Assembly (NCBI GenBank): GCA_964293155.1
Contig: CAXYYA010000010.1
Location: forward strand, 1 to 64,000
Origin: JAQVEB01 sp028698105
Lineage (GTDB): Bacteria > Bacteroidota > Bacteroidia > Bacteroidales > Dysgonomonadaceae
Reading direction: 5' to 3'
Length of the DNA: 64,000 nt
Position numbers and translations under genes: made by a program. A model generated the notes under the pieces. It was given only the letters and a program-made list of their open reading frames with translations, was not told where the DNA came from and ran no database searches. This document shows positions 8,018 to 14,855 of the stretch, one piece after another (position 1 is the stretch's first letter; the number at the start of each line of letters is the position of its first letter).

Positions 8018-8458
8018 TCATTCCTCATCTTCAAATTTTCTTCTTTCGTTTATGGTAAGGAGTTTATAAATTCCTCCGGCAACCAATGCGCCAAAAATAT
8101 AGTAACCGATAGTCATCATTTTCTTTTTATCGGTTCCCGCGATGGGGGTGTTATCCAATCCCAGTTTTTTGGGCAGCGCCATTGCGCCAAGTCCGCCCAA
8201 CGCACCGATAACCGTGTTCATTTTAAAAGGCGTAAAGGCGTAATAAATGCCGTTTGTAATCACGTCGCCGGCCACAGTTGCGTTATACAGTTTGCTGGTA
8301 TCCAGCACTTTTAAGTTCACTTTTTCGAGCGATTTATCAATCGCCTCCTCGCCGACTTCCTCAAAATCGGGAAGTTCATCCATATTTTTCTTCAGGATTT
8401 CGTGAAGGACGCTCAAGGCGATGGCTCCGCCGAATCCGGCTATTATTCTTTTCCACAT
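8018..8458 (-). CDS. Small membrane protein of unknown function
   Basis: A 146-residue protein I cannot assign to a named family. It begins with a hydrophobic helix (RIIAGFGGAIALSVLHEIL), followed by an acidic soluble stretch (DELPDFEEVGEEAIDKSLEK), a glycine-rich second hydrophobic segment around VIGALGGLGAMALP, and a third near the C-terminus (YYIFGALVAGGIYKLL), ending in charged residues. ATG 8458 (MWKRI) is chosen over upstream in-frame codons since the extension is basic, repetitive and overlaps the divergent promoter. It is divergent from the small envelope protein at 8604. Confidence 0.6.
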   Translation of the reverse strand: MWKRIIAGFGGAIALSVLHEILKKNMDELPDFEEVGEEAIDKSLEKVNLKVLDTSKLYNATVAGDVITNGIYYAFTPFKMNTVIGALGGLGAMALPKKLGLDNTPIAGTDKKKMMTIGYYIFGALVAGGIYKLLTINERRKFEDEE

Positions 8459-8571
8459 ATCGCTCTGATTTAAATTGTTTCTACTTATAATAAAACTAAT
8501 TTTTCTACGCGTTTGTTCACGATGCATTGAAAATAAAGTTTTGATTTGGATTATTTTTTGTGTGGTATTAT

Positions 8572-8579
8572 TATCTTTG
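8572..8579 (+). promoter_or_regulatory. Candidate Bacteroidota promoter (-7 box) for the 8604 gene
   Basis: TATCTTTG fits TAnnTTTG. A possible -33 TTTG is at 8545-8548, 23 bp upstream, slightly longer than the usual 19-21. The start codon follows 24 bp downstream. Confidence 0.5.
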
Positions 8580-8603
8580 TTCATCCACAAAAAATCCATT
8601 CCA

Positions 8604-9071
8604 ATGAAAAAGATATTGCTTCCTTTGTTATTTTTATTTGTTTGCCTTTTTAAGGCATGGACACAAGTTGAGGAAATGCCAAACGAACCCTTGAAAAACG
8701 CTGTACATATCGAATTAGGAGGTGCCGCCGGATATTATTCTGTAAATTATGAACATCGAATTTTAATCCAACCCCAACATCGAATAGCCGCTGGAGTCGG
8801 TTTTTCGTACTTTAACATTCTGGGCACTGTAACTATCGGATTATTATCCGCTGCATATCTTTACGGCGAAAAGCATAATTTTGAACTTGGTACAAGCCTT
8901 GGATATATTTTTAATGACGAATTCTATTTTGTTCCGAGAATTGGATACAGGTATGAGACTTCTGCAAGGTTCTTGTTTAGAGCAGGATTCTCACCGTTAT
9001 TTTTCCCAAAAGATTATAACAAAAATATAATTGTGCCGCGCGGCTATGTATCTGTGGGATATATTTTTTAA
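8604..9071 (+). CDS. Secreted or outer-membrane small protein, unknown function
   Basis: A 155-residue protein with a clear signal peptide (MKKILLPLLFLFVCLFKAW, cleavage near TQ). The mature part alternates polar and hydrophobic residues with many aromatics and glycine (AAGYYSVNYEHR, AAGVGFSYFN, RIGYRYETSARFLFRAGF) and ends in a strand finishing with F, as outer-membrane beta-barrels do. It could be a small barrel of about eight strands. ATG 8604 is preferred because it gives the signal peptide; an earlier in-frame ATG (8475) lies upstream of the promoter. The amidase lipoprotein follows 35 bp downstream, probably cotranscribed. Confidence 0.65.
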   Translation: MKKILLPLLFLFVCLFKAWTQVEEMPNEPLKNAVHIELGGAAGYYSVNYEHRILIQPQHRIAAGVGFSYFNILGTVTIGLLSAAYLYGEKHNFELGTSLGYIFNDEFYFVPRIGYRYETSARFLFRAGFSPLFFPKDYNKNIIVPRGYVSVGYIF

Positions 9072-9106
9072 TCATTGTAAAAAACTATTTTTAAAATATT
9101 GCTCTT

Positions 9107-10669
9107 ATGAAAAACTTATTTTTCGCTCTCTTTTTAGTTGTATTGATTGGTTGTAATAAGCCAATAGAGCAGAAAACAAAAATCGATCTCGAAGAAATCA
9201 CTATTACCGATTTGCAGGATGGTTATAAAACCGGAAAATTTACTATTTCGGAAGTCACTCAGGCATACCTTGACCGGATTGATGAAATTGATGTTAATGG
9301 TCCGGCGTTAAACTCCGTAATTATGGTGAATCCCGATGCGATGCAAATTGCTGCGCAACTGGATGAGGAGCTGAAACAGGGAAAATCGCGGGGACTGTTG
9401 CACGGGATTCCGGTTTTACTGAAAGATAACATTGATACACACGATAAAATGCCCAACACCGCCGGATCGGTGATCATGAAAAATTCTTTTCCGCCGAAAG
9501 ACGCGTGGATAACCGCTAAACTGCGCGAAGCGGGCGCGGTGATCATCGGAAAAACCAACCTGAGCGAGTGGGCAAATTTTCACAGCAGTTATTCATCCAG
9601 CGGATGGAGCGCCCTGGGTGGGCAAACGAAAAATCCGTACGATCTTACCCGGAACCCCTGCGGTTCAAGTTCGGGTTCCGGCGTGGCAGTTTCGGCGAAC
9701 CTCACCGTTCTGGCCATTGGCACGGAAACCGACGGTTCCATCGTATGCCCTGCCAACAACAACGGCATCGTGGGCATTAAACCGACCGTGGGTTTACTCA
9801 GCCGTTCGGGAATAATCCCGATTTCTTTCACGCAAGACACACCCGGGCCAATGGCCAGAACGGTGAGTGATGCCGCAATTTGTCTTGGCGTAATGACCGG
9901 AGTAGATACGACCGACGCGAAAACAATCGGTTCCGAAGGAAAAAGCCTGACCGATTACACCCCTTTTCTGAAAACCGACGGACTGAAAGGAAAACGTATA
10001 GGGTTCGATACGAGTTCCTTCGGAAGAAATTTCCACTTGGACAAAGTGATGCAGGAGGCCATGGATTTTATCAAAAACCAGGGAGCCGAAATCGTGGAAG
10101 TGAAAAATATCATCGCCCCGAATGTGGAAGCCAACGAATTTCAGGCGATGCTGTATGAATTTAAAGACGGGTTAAACAAATATTTCGCCACTCTCGGGCC
10201 AAATGCCGCTGTAAAAAGCGTGGAAGAACTCATTGGACTACAAAAAGCCGACAGTGCGGAAATGGAATGGTTCAATCACCATTTGTTTGATCTGGCGCAG
10301 GAAAAAGGCCCGTTGGATTCGCCCGAATACAAAAAACTGCTTGCCGAAATGCTGAAAGGCGCCCGCGAAAACGGCATTGATAAAGTAATGAACGACAACA
10401 ACCTCGACGCCATCATCGCCCCTACCGGCGGCCCGGCGTGGAAAACCGATCTGGTGAACGGCGACAATTTCGGCATCTCATCCAGTTCGCCTGCGGCGAT
10501 AGCCGGTTATCCGGCTATAAGCTTACCGATGGGAATCATTGCCGGTTTGCCAGTCAACATCACCTTTTACGGCCGTGCCTGGAGCGAACCGAAACTTATC
10601 GGGATGGCATACGCCTTTGAACAGGGCACCAAACACCGGAAAAAACCGGAATTTAAAACAGGCGAATAA
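9107..10669 (+). CDS. Amidase-signature family lipoprotein
   Basis: A 520-residue amidase with a lipoprotein signal (FFALFLVVLIGC, lipid-bearing Cys at about 16), so it should act in the periplasm or at the envelope. The amidase-signature Ser-cisSer-Lys triad is visible: the Lys in GIPVLLKDNID, the glycine/serine-rich block NPCGSSSGSGVAVSAN, and GTETDGSIVCPANNNGIVGI with the nucleophilic Ser. Family members hydrolyse amides, including peptide amides and amidated amino acids; the substrate here cannot be read from sequence. It shares the transcription direction of the 8604 gene and is followed by a strong terminator. Confidence 0.88.
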   Translation: MKNLFFALFLVVLIGCNKPIEQKTKIDLEEITITDLQDGYKTGKFTISEVTQAYLDRIDEIDVNGPALNSVIMVNPDAMQIAAQLDEELKQGKSRGLLHGIPVLLKDNIDTHDKMPNTAGSVIMKNSFPPKDAWITAKLREAGAVIIGKTNLSEWANFHSSYSSSGWSALGGQTKNPYDLTRNPCGSSSGSGVAVSANLTVLAIGTETDGSIVCPANNNGIVGIKPTVGLLSRSGIIPISFTQDTPGPMARTVSDAAICLGVMTGVDTTDAKTIGSEGKSLTDYTPFLKTDGLKGKRIGFDTSSFGRNFHLDKVMQEAMDFIKNQGAEIVEVKNIIAPNVEANEFQAMLYEFKDGLNKYFATLGPNAAVKSVEELIGLQKADSAEMEWFNHHLFDLAQEKGPLDSPEYKKLLAEMLKGARENGIDKVMNDNNLDAIIAPTGGPAWKTDLVNGDNFGISSSSPAAIAGYPAISLPMGIIAGLPVNITFYGRAWSEPKLIGMAYAFEQGTKHRKKPEFKTGE

Positions 10670-10673
10670 TAGA

Positions 10674-10709
10674 AAAGAGGGCTTTCTTTTTTACGGAAAC
10701 GCCCTCTTT
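10674..10709. terminator. Bidirectional intrinsic terminator
   Basis: AAAGAGGGC (10674-10682) pairs exactly with GCCCTCTTT (10701-10709), between the convergent amidase and alpha-amylase genes, with A- and T-rich flanks. Confidence 0.8.
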
Positions 10710-10730
10710 CTCCAATCAACACTCTACTCT

Positions 10731-12086
10731 CTACTTATAAAACACCTTGTATTCCCAAGGCTTTAAATTCATTTGTTTTGCCGGTTTCGCCACCTGATCA
10801 TCAGCGAATGACTTGAAATTCTTTCCGGGAACTTTTTCGTTGAATTTCACGGTTACGTTATCTTTGCTCAAATTGAACACGCAAACCACTTCATTGGCGC
10901 CTTTCACGCGTTTGAACGACCAAACACTTTCGGGTTTATCGTTCGTGATCTCGATCATTTCACCTGCTTTTTCCTGCGTGAACAACGCCGGGTTTGCTTT
11001 TTTGAAAGCAACCAGAGACTGATACAACGGAGTGAAACCACCTTTATCCGTCCAGTCAATGCTGTCTTTCTCGAAGAACTGTAACCTTCGGTTAAAGCCT
11101 ACTTCCTGTCCGCTGTATATCAACGGCATGCCGGGAAGCATATACGTAAGTGCCGCAAAGGTTTTGGCAGCCTCGCCCATGCGCTCGAATTCCGTTCCGT
11201 TCCACGAGTTTTCGTCGTGATTCGATGTGAAGTACATCGGTATCGCTGTTTTGGAGAAACGCTCTTTCATCCGGTTCAGCGATAAACGCAGCGAATCTGC
11301 GTTCTCTTTTCCCTGCGCCACCATATTCATCTTGTGATGGAAATCCCACGCGTAAAACGCATCGAAAGCCTGTTCGTTTAGCTCCGGTTTCTCCGCTTCG
11401 GCCAGCATGAAGATATCCGCTTTCAGCGTTTTGAGTGAATCTTTTGCCGTTACCCAAAAATCGGTAGGAACTTCGCCCGCCACATCGCAACGGAAACCGT
11501 CAATATCGGCTTCGAGAACCCAAAACATCATGGAGCGTATCATTTCGGCGCGCATATCGGCGTTATCGTAATTCAACTCCCCGATATCCGTCCAGTCATA
11601 CAGCACTGGAATGTTGCCTAAACTGTCCCGAACGTGCCAATCGGGGTGTTCGTCCATCCATACGTTATCGCGCGAGGTGTGGTTAGCCACCCAGTCGAGA
11701 ATCACTTTCATTCCCTGATCATGCGCCTGTTTCACCACATTCCTGAAATCATCCAGCGTCCCGAACTCTTTATTCACTTCGGTATAATTCCGGATGGAAT
11801 AATAGCTGCCGAGCGTTCCTTTGCGCTCTTTTTCGCCGATAGTCTGTATCGGCATAAACCACAATATTTTCACGCCCAGGTCTTTCAACCTCGGCAAGTT
11901 GGCGGCAAAAGCGTTGAAAGTGCCTTCAGGCGTGTATTGACGCACGTTTACTTCGTAAATAGTGGCATCGTAAACCCATTCGGCGTGTGCCGACGGGCCT
12001 TGCTGAACTACAGGTTCCTGTTTCTTTTTATTTCCACAGGAAAGAAAGAGCAGGACGACGGTTGTGAATAAAAGTACTTTTTTCAT
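10731..12086 (-). CDS. Alpha-amylase family (GH13) lipoprotein
   Basis: A glycoside hydrolase family 13 enzyme acting on alpha-glucans such as maltodextrins. The 451-residue product starts at ATG 12086, giving a lipoprotein signal (KKVLLFTTVVLLFLSCGN). The four GH13 regions are present: DWVANH (region I), GFRCDVA with the nucleophile Asp (II), AEAEKP with the acid/base Glu (III), and FTSNHDEN with the transition-state Asp (IV). It lacks starch-binding modules. The gene starts only 7 bp after the SLC45-like transporter, so the two should be cotranscribed under the LacI-type regulator upstream. Likely released sugars are imported by the transporter. Confidence 0.9.
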   Translation of the reverse strand: MKKVLLFTTVVLLFLSCGNKKKQEPVVQQGPSAHAEWVYDATIYEVNVRQYTPEGTFNAFAANLPRLKDLGVKILWFMPIQTIGEKERKGTLGSYYSIRNYTEVNKEFGTLDDFRNVVKQAHDQGMKVILDWVANHTSRDNVWMDEHPDWHVRDSLGNIPVLYDWTDIGELNYDNADMRAEMIRSMMFWVLEADIDGFRCDVAGEVPTDFWVTAKDSLKTLKADIFMLAEAEKPELNEQAFDAFYAWDFHHKMNMVAQGKENADSLRLSLNRMKERFSKTAIPMYFTSNHDENSWNGTEFERMGEAAKTFAALTYMLPGMPLIYSGQEVGFNRRLQFFEKDSIDWTDKGGFTPLYQSLVAFKKANPALFTQEKAGEMIEITNDKPESVWSFKRVKGANEVVCVFNLSKDNVTVKFNEKVPGKNFKSFADDQVAKPAKQMNLKPWEYKVFYK

Positions 12087-12093
12087 TTTTATA

Positions 12094-13614
12094 TTACGAT
12101 TTTTTGAGTTTATATACATCGTCTCTGTCCCGAACGAAGAATACGGCGAATGCCCCCAACAGAAGCGAGAAGCCGGCCAGTATCATCGCATAGATCACCT
12201 GGCCGCCAAAAATATCCTTGGTTACAAAACCAAGAATACTGGCCGCCAAAATCTGCGGAATTACGATGAAAAAGTTGAAAATCCCCATGTACGTCCCCAT
12301 TTTACTGGCGGGAAGCGCTCCGGTGAGAATGGCGTAAGGCATGGAAAGCACGCTACCCCAGGTGAAACCGATACCCACCATGGGCAATATCAACAGCATA
12401 GGATCTTTGATGAAAAAGAACGAAATAAAGGAGATTCCTCCCACAGCCAGCGAGAGGGCGTGTGTGGCTTTCCGCCCGATTTGTTTCGCCAGCAACGGCA
12501 GCAAAAACGCCGAAACGGCCGAAACAGCGTTATAAACTCCGAAAAGCACGCCTACCCAGTTCGCGCCTTCTCCGTAAATCTCCGATTTCGGGTCAATGGT
12601 TCCGTACACATGCTGCGTAACGGCCGGAACGGTATAAATCCAAAGCGTGTAAAAGGCAAACCACGAAAAAAACTGAACAATGGCAAGTTGACCCATGGTT
12701 TTAGGCATGTGCAGCAAGTCGTTCATGATTTCGGTAATCCCTTTCGGGTTCGGGTTGTTTTTCGATATGAATCCCGAAATGAGTAAAATCAATCCAAAAG
12801 CCAGCAATAACCCCGAAACAATGTACAACTGCTCGTTCAGCGAAAAGAAAATGACAACTGCCGTAACCACTAATCCCGCAACAGCCCAGGTTATTCCGTT
12901 TTTAATAAATTGTGAAGAGGTAACCGGCGTTCTCAACTCGTAGCCTAAACCCGTTGTTTGCGCTTTTTCTTCCTCAAAAGCCGCCAGCTCTTCGGGGGAA
13001 TATTCTTTTGAGGTGAAAACCGTATACAGCACAGCGCTCAACAACACAACTCCGCCGATGTAAAACGATAATTTAACGGATTGCGGGATAATACCTTCAG
13101 GCGCTGTGTTGGAGACGCCAAACCAGTTGGTGAGCATATACGGCAAAGCCGAAGCGACTACCGCACCCACGCCGATGAAAAAGCTTTGCATGGCAAAACC
13201 CATTGTGCGTTGTTCCGTAGGCAGGTTATCGCCCACAAAAGCGCGGAAAGGTTCCATGGAAATATTGATGGACGCATCCATGATCCACAGCATGCCGGCG
13301 GCGATCCACAATGCGGATGAATTGGGCATGATGAACAATGCCAGGGTGGTAAAAATTGCTCCGATGGTGAAATAAGGACGGCGTCGCCCGAAACGGTTCC
13401 ACGTTTTATCGCTCAGGTGCCCGATAATGGGCTGAACGATAAGGCCGGTGAGCGGTGCGGCGATCCACAAAATGGGAATTTTGTCCACCGTTGCGCCCAG
13501 TGTTTCGAAAATGCGGCTCACATTGGCGTTTTGCAACGCAAAACCGAATTGGATGCCGAGAAAACCGAAACTCATGTTCCAGATTTCCCAAAAGGAAAGA
13601 TGTCTCTTTTTCAT
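12094..13614 (-). CDS. MFS sugar transporter, SLC45/GPH-like (maltose/sucrose type)
   Basis: A 506-residue inner-membrane protein with about twelve membrane segments. The N-terminal pattern WNMSFGFLGIQFGFALQN with RIFETLGA, and the motif GHLSDKTWNRFGRRRPYF between early helices, are typical of the sucrose/maltose MFS permeases found in Bacteroidota and related to SLC45. It sits directly before a GH13 lipoprotein and after a LacI-type repressor, so uptake of an alpha-glucoside such as maltose is the most likely role. A LacI-type operator lies about 95 bp upstream of the start codon. Confidence 0.82.
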   Translation of the reverse strand: MKKRHLSFWEIWNMSFGFLGIQFGFALQNANVSRIFETLGATVDKIPILWIAAPLTGLIVQPIIGHLSDKTWNRFGRRRPYFTIGAIFTTLALFIMPNSSALWIAAGMLWIMDASINISMEPFRAFVGDNLPTEQRTMGFAMQSFFIGVGAVVASALPYMLTNWFGVSNTAPEGIIPQSVKLSFYIGGVVLLSAVLYTVFTSKEYSPEELAAFEEEKAQTTGLGYELRTPVTSSQFIKNGITWAVAGLVVTAVVIFFSLNEQLYIVSGLLLAFGLILLISGFISKNNPNPKGITEIMNDLLHMPKTMGQLAIVQFFSWFAFYTLWIYTVPAVTQHVYGTIDPKSEIYGEGANWVGVLFGVYNAVSAVSAFLLPLLAKQIGRKATHALSLAVGGISFISFFFIKDPMLLILPMVGIGFTWGSVLSMPYAILTGALPASKMGTYMGIFNFFIVIPQILAASILGFVTKDIFGGQVIYAMILAGFSLLLGAFAVFFVRDRDDVYKLKKS

Positions 13615-13649
13615 GCAGATGTTTTTCTATGAATAATTTCCGTAAAAGG

Positions 13650-13657
13650 CAAATATA
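13650..13657 (-). promoter_or_regulatory. Candidate -7 box of the transporter-amylase operon
   Basis: On the minus strand this reads TATATTTG (TAnnTTTG), 36 bp before the transporter ATG. No clear TTG was found at the usual distance upstream, fitting a regulated promoter next to the operator at 13709-13728. Confidence 0.5.
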
Positions 13658-13708
13658 CAAACCTTTCTGTCGTATTTCACACGATAAAGTAAGAAAGAAA
13701 ATTATTTT

Positions 13709-13728
13709 TTATGCACACGTTTGCATAA
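13709..13728. promoter_or_regulatory. LacI-family operator
   Basis: TTATGCACACGTTTGCATAA: 7-bp perfect arms (TTATGCA/TGCATAA) around a centre with CG at the dyad, the hallmark of LacI/PurR-type operators (TGnAAnCGnTTnCA). An overlapping second dyad, ACGTTTGCATAAACGT, lies at 13717-13732. The site lies between the lacI-type gene and the transporter operon it probably controls, and close upstream of the -7 box. Confidence 0.75.
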
Positions 13729-13733
13729 ACGTA

Positions 13734-14747
13734 TCAGCGTGTGGAATCCCGAACAACAAGTTTGGTTTTTATCAACCGGCTCACCACCCCGTCTTTCGTT
13801 TCAACACCTCTTATACGGTTTATAAGCAGCCGCACGGCTTCTTTTCCCATCTCATAACCGTGCTGGTCAACCGTCGTGAGCGAAGGCTCGGTAACCTGCG
13901 TGATATAGGCGTTGGTGAAGCCGCAAATGGAAATATCCTCGGGCACGCGATACCCTTTTTTCTTCACCAATTGCAGGCAAAACGCCGCCACTTCATCGTT
14001 GATGCAGAAAAACGCATCGGGAAGGGGATCGAGATTTAACATTTCGGGAATGATCCGATGCGCCAATTCGATGGTGTCGCACACCGTTATCAGCTCTTTT
14101 TGTATGGGTAGTTTATTTTTGCGCAACGCGTCTTCGTAGCCCATACGGCGGTTGTTGGAAATGGGCAGATGCGGATCGGCTCCCAAAAAAGCGATGCGGC
14201 GGCACCCGGTCTGTATCAGGTAGTCCGCGGCGTTGAGCGAACCGGCGTAATCGTCAACCACCACTTTATCGGTATTTATTCCGGTGCATATCCGGTCGAA
14301 AAACACCAGGTAAACGCCGTTATCAATAATTTCCTGAAAATGTTCGTAGCGCGTGGTGGTTTTCGATTGCGAAGCAAGCACGCCGCAAACACGGGCATCC
14401 AAAAGCGTTTCAACGCTTCGCACCTCGCGTACGTAATCTTCACTGGAGTGGCAAATGATGACGTTGTAGTTCTCGCTTTCGGCTTCGTCCTGAATCCCGG
14501 CGAGCACGGTCGAGAAAAAATAGTGCACGATCTCGGGCACGATAACGCCGATAATATTGTTCTTGTTTGTGCGCAGACGCAGCGCCAGCGTATTGGGTTT
14601 GTATTTGTGTTCTTCGGCATATTTTTGCACAAGCTCTTTGGTTTCCGTGCTGATAGCCGGATGGTTTTTCATTGCCCGCGAAACCGTTGAAGGCGATAAA
14701 TTCAGCGCTTTGGCGATATCTTTAAGCGTGATTTGCCGTTTGTCCAT
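13734..14747 (-). CDS. LacI-family transcriptional regulator
   Basis: A 337-residue repressor. The N-terminal helix-turn-helix and hinge are textbook: TLKDIAKALNLSPSTVSRAM (about residues 7-26) followed by YKPNTLALRLRTNKNNIIGV. The rest is a periplasmic-binding-protein-like sensor domain (VSSQSKTTT-type and FDRICTG segments, CGFTNAYITQVTEPSLTTVDQ near the end). The start at ATG 14747 (MDKRQITLKD) avoids a non-conserved N-terminal extension. It is transcribed toward the transporter and GH13 genes and an operator lies just past its stop, so it is the likely maltodextrin-responsive regulator. The effector is inferred, not shown. Confidence 0.92.
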   Translation of the reverse strand: MDKRQITLKDIAKALNLSPSTVSRAMKNHPAISTETKELVQKYAEEHKYKPNTLALRLRTNKNNIIGVIVPEIVHYFFSTVLAGIQDEAESENYNVIICHSSEDYVREVRSVETLLDARVCGVLASQSKTTTRYEHFQEIIDNGVYLVFFDRICTGINTDKVVVDDYAGSLNAADYLIQTGCRRIAFLGADPHLPISNNRRMGYEDALRKNKLPIQKELITVCDTIELAHRIIPEMLNLDPLPDAFFCINDEVAAFCLQLVKKKGYRVPEDISICGFTNAYITQVTEPSLTTVDQHGYEMGKEAVRLLINRIRGVETKDGVVSRLIKTKLVVRDSTR

Positions 14748-14768
14748 AGCTGAGAAAAATAAATCTCT

Positions 14769-14776
14769 CAAATATA
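14769..14776 (-). promoter_or_regulatory. Candidate -7 box of the lacI-type gene
   Basis: TATATTTG on the minus strand, 21 bp before ATG 14747. A TTG lies 15 bp further upstream, shorter than the usual spacing. Confidence 0.45.
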
Positions 14777-14795
14777 AGGAAAAAGCAACACCAAT

Positions 14796-14825
14796 CATAA
14801 AAAAAACGGCAAAAAATGCCGTTTT
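14796..14825 (-). terminator. Intrinsic terminator of alaS
   Basis: On the minus strand AAAACGGCA pairs with TGCCGTTTT (plus positions 14817-14825 and 14803-14811) around a 5-nt loop and continues into a run of T, 31 bp past the alaS stop. Confidence 0.8.
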
Positions 14826-14855
14826 AATGTGTATTTTGATGTTTGGTCGGGGAAA

